From positions 3,410,001 to 3,474,000 of the forward strand of contig NZ_OZ253573.1 of the NCBI RefSeq assembly GCF_965262965.1: a stretch of 64,000 nucleotides of DNA, in the 5' to 3' direction. The position numbers were made by a program, and so were the translations under genes. Positions 23,300 to 32,039 of the stretch are shown here, piece by piece. The notes below the pieces were generated by a model. That model saw only the letters and a program-made list of their open reading frames with translations. It was not told the origin of the DNA and made no database searches. The stretch is from Poriferisodalis sp965262965 (GTDB lineage Bacteria; Actinomycetota; Acidimicrobiia; Acidimicrobiales; Poriferisodalaceae). How positions within the stretch are numbered: the stretch's first letter is position 1; each line of letters opens with the position of its first letter.

Positions 23300-26200
23300 A
23301 TGCCGGACTTCTACGAGCAGCCGATCCTCAACTCGCCGTACGAGGTGCCCACGAGCCATTGGCACCTTGACGACGAACGCCAGCCCACAGGCGATGTGCT
23401 GGAAGGCCGTCGGCCCGCCTCGTTCATTTCCCCGATACCCGCCCCGCGCAAGCGTGGAACGAAGGGAGCCAAGGCGGACAAATCGACACAGCAGGCTTTG
23501 GTGTTCGACGAGCAAGCGGAATCCCTAGCTGACGACGGCCAGCAGTACGACCTGTCGGAACTCATCAACACAATCCGCGGTGAGGTCGCCAAGTGGCGGA
23601 CGGAACCCGAGGAGCGACGTTGGCATGTCACCGCGGAGACAGCACGGCTTCTCAAGCACTGGCGGCACTTCGAATTTCCTGGCATCCGGCCGTTCTTCTG
23701 CCAAGTGGAAGCGGTCGAGACGGTTATCTGGCTCGCCGAGGTCGCTCCGAACACGGCTGTGGGACGTCGCCTACGCGACCGGATCGCGGCTGCGAGCGAG
23801 CAGGCCAATCCTGGCGTTGCTCGGCTTGCGCTGAAGATGGCGACCGGCTCGGGCAAGACGACGGTGATGGCCATGCTCATCGCTTGGCAGACCATCAACG
23901 CCGTGCGGCGCCCCCAAAGCCAGAGATTTACCCGCGGCTTCCTCGTGGTCACCCCCGGCATTCCCATCCGGGACCGGCTCCGCGTACTGCAGCCCAATGA
24001 CCCTGACAGCTACTACCGCAGCCGTGATCTGGTCCCAGCCGACATGGCGAGCGAATTGGGCAAGGCGAGGATCGTCATTACGAACTATCACGCCTTCATG
24101 CGGCGCGAGACGATGAGTCTTGCGAAGGGCAGCCGGGCGCTGCTGCAAGGCCATGGACCTGAGATCGACTCACGCGAGACCGAAGGTCAGATGCTCCAAC
24201 GGGTGATGCCCGAGTTGATGGGTACCAAGGGTGTGATGGTGCTGAACGACGAGGCGCACCACTGCTACCGGGAGAAGCCGGGCTCGGCCGACGAGTCAGA
24301 TGAAGCCGACTTGACGGGCGATGCCCGCAAAGAAGCCGAAGACAATGCTGAGGCCGCCCGCGTCTGGATGACCGGCATCGAGGCTGTGCAGCGCAGGCTG
24401 GGGCTGAAGCGGGTGATCGACCTATCAGCGACGCCGTTCTTTCTCAGCGGCTCGGGCTACGCCGAGGGCACTCTGTTCGGCTGGGTTGCCAGCGATTTCT
24501 CGCTGTTGGACGCCATTGAGTGCGGCATCGTCAAGCTGCCGAGAGTGCCTGTGGCCGACAACATCCCGGGCAACGTGATGCCCACCTATCGCGAGCTATG
24601 GAAGCACATCGGCAAGAAGATGCCCAAGAAGGGCTTGAAGGCTGTCGGGAAGCTCGATCCTGAGGCGGCGTTGCCAGTTGAGCTGAAGTCTGCCCTGGAA
24701 GCGCTGTACGGACACTACGAGCAGGTATTCGAGCAGTGGGCGGCACATGACGACATCGAGGTCCCGCCGTGCTTCATCGTGGTGTGCAACAACACGGCCA
24801 CGTCGAAAGTTGTCTATGACTACATCTCCGGTTACCGCCGCGCGCTGCCAGACGGCACGGGTTCATTCCACAACGGTCGGCTGGAGCTGTTCCGCAACTT
24901 TGACGCTCAGGGCAATGCGCTCGCTCGGCCCCGAACCCTGCTGATCGACAGCCGGCAGCTCGAATCAGGCGATGCCCTCGACCCGAACTTCCGCGAGGCG
25001 GCGTCGGACGAGATCGAGCGATTCCGGCGCGAGATCATCGAACGCGGCGGCAACAGCGGGGAGGCACAAAACCTCAGCGATCAAGACCTGCTCCGCGAGG
25101 TGATGAACACGGTCGGGAAGCCGGGCCGTCTTGGTGGCGACACCAGGTGCGTGGTGTCCGTGGCGATGCTGACAGAGGGGTGGGATGCCAACACCGTCAC
25201 GCATGTCTTGGGCGTGAGGGCTTTCGGCACGCAGCTCCTGTGCGAGCAGGTGGTGGGCCGTGCCCTGCGCCGCCAGTCGTACGACCTCAACGAGCACGGT
25301 CTGTTCGAAACCGAATACGCCGACGTCTTCGGTGTGCCATTCGACTTCACCGCCGAGCCCGTCGTGGTGAAACCCAAGCCGCCCAAGTCGACGGTCCAAG
25401 TACACGCCGTGCGCCCAGAGCGAAATGGTTGCGAGATCCGCTTCCCGCGGGTCGCCGGCTACCGGGTCGAGCTGCCCGACGATCGGCTGGACGCGCACTT
25501 CACCGACGACTCGACGTTGCGGCTGACCCCTGAGCTGGTCGGTCCGACGCGCACGCGCAACGAAGGGATCATCGGCGAGGGCATCAACCTCGACCTCGCC
25601 GACACCGGTGGCACGCGTCGCTCCACGGTTGTCTATTACCTCACCCGGTACCTGCTTCACACCAAGTGGTGCGACCACGACGGGCAGCCCCGGCTGCATC
25701 TCTTCGGGCAGCTCAAGCGCATCACCGAGCGCTGGCTCGACGAGCACTGTGTGTGTGAGGGCGGCACATCGCTTGGCCATCTGCTCTACCTCACGCTTGC
25801 TGACCAAGCGTGCGAGCGCATCACCACAGCCATTGTCGAAGCCGAGCGGGCTGTTGGCGGCAACGTGACGGCGGTGCTGGACTCGTTCTCGCCCGTGGGA
25901 ACTACCCGCGATGTCAGCTTCACCACCTCCAAGCAGTTGAGGTGGCGCACGCGCGCTGATCGCTGTCACGTCAACTGGGCAGTGTGCGACAGCGAATGGG
26001 AGCGCGAATTCTGCGTCGTCGTCGAGGCCAATCCCCATGTCTGGGCATATGTCAAGAACGCCGGCATGGGCTTCGAGGTACCGTATCGGACGGGGGGTGA
26101 GAACCGCATTTACGTGCCCGACTTTGTGCTCCTAGTGGACGACGGTCGCGGCCGCGACGACCCGTTGCATCTCGTGGTTGAAATCAAGGGCTTCCGCCGT

Positions 26201-26680
26201 GAGGACGCCAAGGACAAAGCCAGCACCATGCGCACCTACTGGGTACCGGGTGTCAATCACCTCGGCGGCTACGGCCGCTGGCAGTTTGTAGAGTTCAGAA
26301 ACAACTGGGAGTTCAGGAAAGACCTCGAGACCGCCATTTCCCAGGCCCGCCGCCAAGCGCAGGCTTTTCGCTCAGGTGATCCAGTACTTGACAACCGTGA
26401 CTCTGTCTTGGCTGCGCTGCGTGAACTCAAGCCGCAGCTCCAGCGAGAGTTTGGTGTCTCGAGTCTCAAGCTGTTCGGATCTTATGCTCGAGACGAAGCG
26501 CAGCTCACCAGCGACATTGATCTCATTGTCGAGTATGACCCCGAGCCTGTTGGGTGGGACCATTTCGGGGCCGAGGTATACCTTGAGGACACCTTGGGCC
26601 GCAGCGTTGACATGGCAGTCGAGAAGAACTTGCGTGACCATGTACGGCCGAATGCAGAGCGGGATGCCATAGATGTTTAA
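23300..26680 (+). CDS. Type III-like restriction subunit (Res, BPTD_3080-like) fused to an MntA-type nucleotidyltransferase
   Basis: A 1126-residue protein. The N-terminal 1000 residues are a Res/DEAD helicase-nuclease. Walker A is KMATGSGKTTV (near 185) and the DEAH box is in LNDEAHHCY (about 317). RVIDLSATPFFLSG and SVAMLTEGWDANTVTHVLG are helicase motifs III and V, and LCEQVVGRALRR is motif VI. A PD-(D/E)xK nuclease follows with VPDFVLL (Asp941) and VVEIKG (Glu961, Lys963). After a linker, residues 1030-1126 form a complete minimal nucleotidyltransferase, with FGSYARDE and SDIDLIVEY fitting GSX10DXD exactly (G1060, D1072, D1074). No ATG or GTG, and no TTG outside its first helix, precedes this domain in frame, so it is a fusion. 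MntA inactivates the HepT toxin by AMPylation; hepT overlaps this gene by 8 nt. The start is ATG 23300. Confidence 0.88.
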   Translation: MPDFYEQPILNSPYEVPTSHWHLDDERQPTGDVLEGRRPASFISPIPAPRKRGTKGAKADKSTQQALVFDEQAESLADDGQQYDLSELINTIRGEVAKWRTEPEERRWHVTAETARLLKHWRHFEFPGIRPFFCQVEAVETVIWLAEVAPNTAVGRRLRDRIAAASEQANPGVARLALKMATGSGKTTVMAMLIAWQTINAVRRPQSQRFTRGFLVVTPGIPIRDRLRVLQPNDPDSYYRSRDLVPADMASELGKARIVITNYHAFMRRETMSLAKGSRALLQGHGPEIDSRETEGQMLQRVMPELMGTKGVMVLNDEAHHCYREKPGSADESDEADLTGDARKEAEDNAEAARVWMTGIEAVQRRLGLKRVIDLSATPFFLSGSGYAEGTLFGWVASDFSLLDAIECGIVKLPRVPVADNIPGNVMPTYRELWKHIGKKMPKKGLKAVGKLDPEAALPVELKSALEALYGHYEQVFEQWAAHDDIEVPPCFIVVCNNTATSKVVYDYISGYRRALPDGTGSFHNGRLELFRNFDAQGNALARPRTLLIDSRQLESGDALDPNFREAASDEIERFRREIIERGGNSGEAQNLSDQDLLREVMNTVGKPGRLGGDTRCVVSVAMLTEGWDANTVTHVLGVRAFGTQLLCEQVVGRALRRQSYDLNEHGLFETEYADVFGVPFDFTAEPVVVKPKPPKSTVQVHAVRPERNGCEIRFPRVAGYRVELPDDRLDAHFTDDSTLRLTPELVGPTRTRNEGIIGEGINLDLADTGGTRRSTVVYYLTRYLLHTKWCDHDGQPRLHLFGQLKRITERWLDEHCVCEGGTSLGHLLYLTLADQACERITTAIVEAERAVGGNVTAVLDSFSPVGTTRDVSFTTSKQLRWRTRADRCHVNWAVCDSEWEREFCVVVEANPHVWAYVKNAGMGFEVPYRTGGENRIYVPDFVLLVDDGRGRDDPLHLVVEIKGFRREDAKDKASTMRTYWVPGVNHLGGYGRWQFVEFRNNWEFRKDLETAISQARRQAQAFRSGDPVLDNRDSVLAALRELKPQLQREFGVSSLKLFGSYARDEAQLTSDIDLIVEYDPEPVGWDHFGAEVYLEDTLGRSVDMAVEKNLRDHVRPNAERDAIDV

Positions 26681-27035
26681 CTGCACGCAACCCGAGGAAT
26701 GGCTACCGCATATGCGTCACATGCTTGACGCGGGTGAGGCTGCTCTCGAACACGTAGGCGACTTGACGAGAGACGAGTTCATTGCAGACGCGAAGAGCTT
26801 CGATGCGGCAATCCGGCAGATCACAATCATCGGAGAAGCCGCTAACCGACTCCCTCCACATGTGCGCGACGAAGTCACTGATATTCCGTGGACTAAGATT
26901 CGCGGTGCGCGCAATGTCCTGATACATCAATACGATGATGTGATCCCGGAAACAGTATGGAGCACGGCGAGCGACTCCGTGCCGCAGCTAGTGTCGGTGC
27001 TGAAGCGAATTCTGTCGCAGCATGAGGGACGTTGA
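26673..27035 (+). CDS. hepT: HepT-like HEPN toxin ribonuclease
   Basis: A 120-residue all-alpha HEPN protein. It carries the RX4HXY motif exactly, RNVLIHQY (Arg80, His85, Tyr87); Arg and His are the RNase site and the Tyr is AMPylated by MntA. The upstream segment FDAAIRQITIIGEAANRLP is also typical of HepT. It overlaps the end of the Res-MntA gene by 8 nt and ends 3 nt before mod, so the three genes are one operon with the toxin in the middle. Base composition is visibly more AT-rich than the housekeeping genes, a sign of transfer. Confidence 0.88.
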   Translation: MFNCTQPEEWLPHMRHMLDAGEAALEHVGDLTRDEFIADAKSFDAAIRQITIIGEAANRLPPHVRDEVTDIPWTKIRGARNVLIHQYDDVIPETVWSTASDSVPQLVSVLKRILSQHEGR

Positions 27036-27038
27036 CCA

Positions 27039-30026
27039 TTGGCACGCACAAAGAAGCCAAAAGAGGTGGAGAATCTCACCCACGAAGAATCCTCCAGGCT
27101 GAACATCCCGACGGCCGAGTATCAAACGCAGGCTTCAAACGATGCAGTGGCAGCGGTCCGAGTGGCATACGAGCGGCTCAATCGAGACCTCGATCCGCAG
27201 CTAGTGTGGCGTGGCAAGGACATCGCCGACTGGTCTGATCTGGTAGTTCAGGCACCGCCGCTGTTCATCCAAGAGAAGATCCAGCCCAAGGCACTCGTAG
27301 AAGATCTGCGACGACTCAGCCAGCGGCGCAGCATTGAGCAAGCGGCATCCGAAGCAGGGTTCCAGATCGAGCTGTTCTCCGATTTCAACGGGCTTCCGAG
27401 TACCGATGTGAGGACCGAGTTCTATCGGCACCAAATGAACTGGTCGAACCGTATGATCCTCGGCGACAGTCTGCAGGTGATGGCCAGTCTCGCGGAGAGC
27501 GAAGGACTGCGTGGCCAAGTGCAGTGCATCTACATCGATCCGCCATACGGCATCAAATTCAACTCGAACTTTCAATGGTCGACCACAAGTCGCGACGTAC
27601 GAGATGGCAAGGCCGACCACATCACTCGCGAACCGGAACAGGTACGAGCCTTCAGAGACACTTGGCGCGACGGCATTCACAGTTATCTGACTTATCTCCG
27701 AGATCGCTTAACAGTTGCCCGCGATCTTCTGACCGAAAGTGGTTCCATCTTTGTCCAAATTGGTGATGAGAACGTTCATCGCGTGCGGACCTTGATGGAC
27801 GAAGTGTTCGGGGCCAGCGCTTTCATCGCCCAAGTGACTTTCCGCGTAAAGAGTCCCCTGGGTAACTCTGAGCTGGCCCGAACTTCGAACTTTATTCTGT
27901 GGTACGCGAGGAATTCCGACTCCGTCAAGTTTCGAGAACTCCGTGCATTGAAGCAACTTGACGAGCATTCTGAGTTCTCGTTGGTGCAATTGTCAGATGG
28001 CCGCGTAGCCTCACGCGCGAAGCTAAATCCGGCGGAACTCACGGACTCTGTTCGTTACTTGACTGCTCAAAATCTGGGCTCATCTGGCTATACAGATTCC
28101 TGTATGTTCGACTTCTCCATTGAGGGAAGAACTTTCAGCCACCCTCGGGGAAAAAGTTGGAAGACGAATGAGTCTGGGATGCGTCGCCTCTTATACGCTG
28201 ATCGCCTCCACCCGCTGAATCGGAGCCTGAGGTGGCGCTACTACCTTGATGATGCGCCAGGCGAAGCAATTACTGATGTTTGGCAGGACACGTTTGCCGC
28301 GTACGACAAGACGTACGTTGTTCAAACGGCCACGTCGGTAATCGAGCGCTGTCTGTTGATGACCACGGACCCCGGCGATCTGGTACTCGATCCGACGTGC
28401 GGGGCAGGTACTGCGGCGTACGTGGCAGAGCAGTGGGGCAGACGATGGATCACCATTGACACTTCGCGGGTTGCATTGGCCTTGGCACGGGCGCGGCTCA
28501 TGGGGGCTCGCTATCCGCACTACCTGCTGTCTGACAGTCCAGAAGGGCGACAGAAGGAAGCCGATCTCGGCCATGCCCAGTCGTCTGATGCGTTGACGTA
28601 CGGAGATGTGAGGCAGGGGTTCGTCTACGAACGCGTCCCGCACATCACGCTGCGGTCGATTGCCAACAACGCCGAGCTCGACGTCATCTACGAACAACGT
28701 CAACCCGCGGTAGAGGCTGCTCTCGCGGACCTCAATTCGTTGCTGCGTGCCAGTCCACCGGTGCCGTTTGAGGTGGAGCTCGGCGGCCGGAAGGGCCAGC
28801 GGATTTGCTTCGCCTCGCCAGCAGACGCCACGGTCTCGCTGCCGTCGGGTGAGGAGGCACCTGCGAGCGGCCTGCTCGAATGGGAGGTTCCACGCGAGCG
28901 GCCCGGCGACTGGCCGGCCGATGCCGCCGAGCCGCACGAACGGTTCTGGCAGGCTCGCCTTGACCGGCAGCAGGCAATGGACGAGTCCATCGCCGCGAAG
29001 GCCGACTTCGAAGACCTCTACGACAAGCCGTACGAGGACAGCTCGAAGGTGCGGGTCGCCGGACCATTCACCGTCGAGAGCATCTCGCCGCATCGCTACC
29101 TGGGTCTCGGCGCCGATGACGAACTGATCGATCCAGTCGCCGAGGCACGGAGCAACGGCGAGGCGCCGCAGGACTTTGTCTCGCTCATCCTCGACAATTT
29201 GCGGACGGCGGGTGTGCAGCAGGCACACAAGGCAGACCGCATCGACTTCACTTCACTCCAACCGTGGCCCGGCGATTACGTCTGTGCGGCGGGTGCCTAC
29301 ACCGAGGCGTCGGCTACCTCGCCGACCGGCTCGCCCGAAAACGGGCAACCCGCACCTGATGCGGCTGCTGCACAGGCCGAAACGCGAACGGCCGCGATCT
29401 TCGTCGGTCCGGAGTTTGGCACCGTCACGCGCCCCGAACTCGTGGCAGCCTCCCGGGAAGCCACCGAGGCTGGTTTTGACGTGCTGATCGCCTGCGCGTT
29501 CAACTACGACGCACAGGCGTCCGCGTTCATCAAATCGGGGCCGTTGCCCGTGCTGAAGGCCAGGATGAACGCCGACCTGCACATGGCGAGCGAGCTCAAG
29601 AGCACCGGCAGCGGCAACCTGTTCGTGATCTTCGGCGAACCCGACATCGAGCTGTTGCAAGCGCCCGCAACCGATGACGGCGCTGAGCAGTTCTGCGTGA
29701 AGCTGAAAGGGATCGACGTGTTCGATCCGACGACCGGCGATGTGCGCAGCGACGAACCCGACTCCATCGCCTGCTGGTTCGTCGACACCGACTACGACCA
29801 CGAGAGCTTCTTCGTGCGTCACGCCTACTTCCTCGGCAGCAAAGATCCCTACGAAACGCTCAAGAGGACCTTGCGCGCCGAGATCGACGAGGACGCCTGG
29901 GCCAGTCTCCACAGCGACATCTCACGACCGTTCCCAGCACCCGAGTCGGGTCACATCGCTGTGAAGGTCATCAATCACCTAGGCGACGAAGTCATGAAGG
30001 TGTTTCGCCTTCCGAGCGCCGCCTAG
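27039..30026 (+). CDS. Type III-like DNA methyltransferase (Mod)
   Basis: A 995-residue beta-class N6-adenine methyltransferase. Catalytic motif IV is IYIDPPYGIKF (Asp167-Tyr170), well before SAM motif I in LVLDPTCGAGTAAYVAEQWG (Asp451), the order of the beta class. ERCLLMTTDPGDLVLDP leads into motif I. The part between about 260 and 430 (HSEFSLVQLSDGR, GSSGYTDSCM) is likely the target-recognition domain and is more AT-rich. The C-terminal 480 residues are longer than in classic Mod proteins and are typical of the large methyltransferases paired with BPTD_3080-like Res proteins. It protects host DNA from the Res subunit encoded two genes upstream. The start is TTG at 27039, 3 nt after hepT. 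The C-terminus is intact, just before IS copy 2. Confidence 0.88.
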   Translation: MARTKKPKEVENLTHEESSRLNIPTAEYQTQASNDAVAAVRVAYERLNRDLDPQLVWRGKDIADWSDLVVQAPPLFIQEKIQPKALVEDLRRLSQRRSIEQAASEAGFQIELFSDFNGLPSTDVRTEFYRHQMNWSNRMILGDSLQVMASLAESEGLRGQVQCIYIDPPYGIKFNSNFQWSTTSRDVRDGKADHITREPEQVRAFRDTWRDGIHSYLTYLRDRLTVARDLLTESGSIFVQIGDENVHRVRTLMDEVFGASAFIAQVTFRVKSPLGNSELARTSNFILWYARNSDSVKFRELRALKQLDEHSEFSLVQLSDGRVASRAKLNPAELTDSVRYLTAQNLGSSGYTDSCMFDFSIEGRTFSHPRGKSWKTNESGMRRLLYADRLHPLNRSLRWRYYLDDAPGEAITDVWQDTFAAYDKTYVVQTATSVIERCLLMTTDPGDLVLDPTCGAGTAAYVAEQWGRRWITIDTSRVALALARARLMGARYPHYLLSDSPEGRQKEADLGHAQSSDALTYGDVRQGFVYERVPHITLRSIANNAELDVIYEQRQPAVEAALADLNSLLRASPPVPFEVELGGRKGQRICFASPADATVSLPSGEEAPASGLLEWEVPRERPGDWPADAAEPHERFWQARLDRQQAMDESIAAKADFEDLYDKPYEDSSKVRVAGPFTVESISPHRYLGLGADDELIDPVAEARSNGEAPQDFVSLILDNLRTAGVQQAHKADRIDFTSLQPWPGDYVCAAGAYTEASATSPTGSPENGQPAPDAAAAQAETRTAAIFVGPEFGTVTRPELVAASREATEAGFDVLIACAFNYDAQASAFIKSGPLPVLKARMNADLHMASELKSTGSGNLFVIFGEPDIELLQAPATDDGAEQFCVKLKGIDVFDPTTGDVRSDEPDSIACWFVDTDYDHESFFVRHAYFLGSKDPYETLKRTLRAEIDEDAWASLHSDISRPFPAPESGHIAVKVINHLGDEVMKVFRLPSAA

Positions 30027-31100
30027 GAGCCTGCTGAGCAAGCCGTTTGTGGGCGTGTCAGATGGTGTTTGTGTCGGGCGTGATTTGGCGGTCCGGTGGG
30101 CGGTTGTGTGCGGTGCGGGGTGGTTGCGGGTGTGGCGGTGGCCGTTCGGGGCCGTGTGTGTCGGGTTGATTCGCCCTGGGTTTTGCGCAGGCTGGTTGTT
30201 TTGGTTTTCTGTCCTGTGGTGGTCGGTGTTTCGGGCAGCGTACGCGGCTTCGAATTGGTCGGGGCTGAGGTCGTCGAGGTAGCGGTGGATGCGGCCGGTG
30301 TTCCACCAGTGCACCCAGCCCAGGGTGGCGAGCTCGACGTCGTCGATCGTGCGCCACGGGCCTTGTGCGGGGCCGCGGATCAGCTCGGTCTTGTAGAGCG
30401 CGTTCACGGCCTCGGCCAGGGCGTTGTCATATGAGTCCCCGACCGATCCGATCGAGGGGACAGCGCCGATCTCGTCGAGGCGCTCGCCGTATCGGATGCT
30501 GGTGAACTGGGCGCCGGCATCCGCGTGAGCGACGAGCCCTTCGAGGCGGACGCCGCGCGTCCAGCGGGCCATCTCCACAGCGTCGAGCACCATCTGGGTG
30601 CCCATGTTCGACGCGGCCCGCCAGCCCACGATGCGGCGGCTGTGGGCGTCGGTGATGAAGCACACATAGGCGACGCCGGACCAGGTGGCGACGTGGGCCA
30701 GATCGGCGACCCACAGCCGGTTCGGGGCATCGGCGGTGAAGTCCCGCTCGACGAGGTCGGGTGGGCGGGCCGCTTCGGGGTCCGGCCGGGTGGTGCGCAC
30801 CTTCTTTGTCCGCTTGACGCCCCGGATACCCAGCCGCCCCATGAGGCGGGCGACTTGGCCGCGGCCGATGTCGTGCCCGGCGCGGCGGGCCGCGATCCAC
30901 AGCTTGCGCGCCCCGTACACCGAATAGTTCGCCTGCCACAGCGCCAACAGCAGCGGCATCATCGCGGCGTCGCGCTTCGACCGCTCAAACGGCGGGCGGC
31001 GCTTCGCGGACCAATACGTGGACGGAGCCACCTGCAACGCAGCGCAGACGGGCTCGACTCCGAACTCGGCACGATTCGCGTCGACGAACTCGACGGTCAT
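29979..31100 (-). CDS. IS3-family transposase OrfB, copy 2, read through IS end
   Basis: The same DDE integrase as copy 1 (WVADLAHV, HADAGAQFTS, YDNALAEAVNALYKTEL). With no stop inside the element, the frame leaves the IS at 30167 and adds about 62 codons, ending within the last codons of mod on the opposite strand. The extra tail (THTAPNGHRHTRNHP and onward) is host-flank sequence, not transposase. Core residues are intact, so the protein could be active if the tail is tolerated. Confidence 0.85.
   Translation of the reverse strand: MTVEFVDANRAEFGVEPVCAALQVAPSTYWSAKRRPPFERSKRDAAMMPLLLALWQANYSVYGARKLWIAARRAGHDIGRGQVARLMGRLGIRGVKRTKKVRTTRPDPEAARPPDLVERDFTADAPNRLWVADLAHVATWSGVAYVCFITDAHSRRIVGWRAASNMGTQMVLDAVEMARWTRGVRLEGLVAHADAGAQFTSIRYGERLDEIGAVPSIGSVGDSYDNALAEAVNALYKTELIRGPAQGPWRTIDDVELATLGWVHWWNTGRIHRYLDDLSPDQFEAAYAARNTDHHRTENQNNQPAQNPGRINPTHTAPNGHRHTRNHPAPHTTAHRTAKSRPTQTPSDTPTNGLLSRLLGGARKAKHLHDFVA
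30167..30193 (-). repeat. OrfB-side inverted repeat, IS copy 2
   Basis: 27 bp identical to the copy 1 repeat (TGATTCGCCCTGGG...). Confidence 0.88.
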
Positions 31101-31121
31101 CGCTGTCGGCGGTCGAGCCCC

Positions 31122-31433
31122 TTACCCGAAAAAAGTCGCCGCCCGCTGCAAGATCTCATTCGCCCGACGCAGCTCACGGTTCTCCTGACGCAACCGCCGC
31201 AGCTCCTCGCTCTCAGCCGAGGTCAGCCCCACACGGGCACCCGCGTCGATCTCGGCCCGGGCCACCCACTTGCGCACCGACTCCACGCCATAGCCCAGCT
31301 GCCGGGCCACCCTGGTGATCGTGCCCGCCGAAGCGCCCAGCTCCTAGCGCAACGCCAGCACCATCCTCACCGCGTGCTGCTTCTGCTCAGGCGAATACCG
31401 CCGCGACGCCGCCGCCCTCGCTTCTGTGCTCAT
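31122..31433 (-). pseudogene. IS3-family OrfA with in-frame amber codon, copy 2
   Basis: Identical layout to copy 1: ATG at 31433, TAG at 31346-31344, then VARQLGYGVESVRKW and the zipper segment, with Glu instead of Asp in TSAESEELRRL. The same amber codon and the same T6 run before the terminal TAA occur here, so both defects predate duplication of the element or are normal for it. Confidence 0.8.
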
Positions 31434-31460
31434 GGCTCCCATGCTTGCTCCAATCTCTGG

Positions 31461-31487
31461 AGCCTGCGCAAAACCCAGGGTGAACCA
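31461..31487 (-). repeat. OrfA-side inverted repeat, IS copy 2, two mismatches
   Basis: 27 bp; two substitutions in the outer seven bases compared with the other three repeats, which may weaken transposase recognition of this end. Confidence 0.85.
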
Positions 31488-32039
31488 GTCGGCCCCGTCG
31501 ATGAATCGACTTCGTTGGTGGGTGGTGTCGTGGTCCGTCTACACCGATACCTACACCACGACTACGGAAGGCGACATTCTGATCGCGACCAATCTCCGTC
31601 AGCATCGGTTCCTCAAGCCGTCCTAGGTGTCGAGTGGCAGCCTCGAGGATGCGGAGTGGAGGGTCGATGTCATCGCATCGGCCGAAGCCGGCGGCTTCGA
31701 GCCCTGGACCAGTCAGCGTGTGACTGCCGACGGCAGTGGGCAAGGGAGCGCTGCTGGTGGCAGTACCAGACGCGGCCCAAAGAGACGCACGACTCGCAGC
31801 CGCTCGCGAGGATCTACGTCGGTAGTCGTCCGGTGCACCGCTTGCCGCGCTGGGACACCCTCTCGGGATGCCAAGGGCATGATGCAGTTGTAGCTGAGCA
31901 CCGCTTGGCGTGGTGATGTGCCGGCTGAGGCCGTAGATTTCTGGCGGCTTCGCCAGTGCCCAGTGTTTGGCCTCCCTTTTGGACCAGGTGCGGGCCGGCG
32001 TGCTGAAACCCCCGCATACCTCGGAGGCGATGAGCACTC
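31488..32039. other. 552-bp interval between IS copy 2 and the atp operon
   Basis: Several short frames are open but none shows a recognisable family, ribosome site or consistent composition. A plus-strand piece reading VSWSVYTDTYTTTTEGDIL to a stop at 31626 could be the tail of a disrupted gene. The promoter of the atp operon is expected near the 3' end of this interval; GGAGG at about 32023 precedes an unused ATG. Confidence 0.35.

Larger units (their letters stand above)
21104..31487. mobile_element. Composite-transposon-like accessory island
   Basis: Two 1321-bp IS3-family copies in opposite orientation (21104-22424 plus, 30167-31487 minus) bound 7.7 kb. That segment holds cobS and a restriction-modification operon with a toxin-antitoxin pair. 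The island lies between rpiB-glyA and the atp operon, a junction usually uninterrupted in actinobacteria apart from small genes. No matching 3-4 bp target duplication is seen at either IS or at the outer ends, so movement as one unit is not shown. Separate insertions followed by rearrangement are equally possible. Confidence 0.55.
30167..31487 (-). mobile_element. IS3-family insertion sequence, copy 2 (inverted)
   Basis: 1321 bp, inverted relative to copy 1 and the same length. The OrfB-side repeat (30167-30193) is perfect. The OrfA-side repeat (31461-31487) has two changes, ending AGGGTGAACCA instead of AGGGCGAATCA. Flanks are GGT and GTC, with no target duplication. It starts 140 bp after the mod stop; that 140-bp spacer holds no gene. 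Confidence 0.9.

Noticed and set aside
31488..32039. A hidden gene between IS copy 2 and the atp operon
   Set aside because: Frames in all directions lack family similarity, plausible starts with ribosome sites, or consistent composition.
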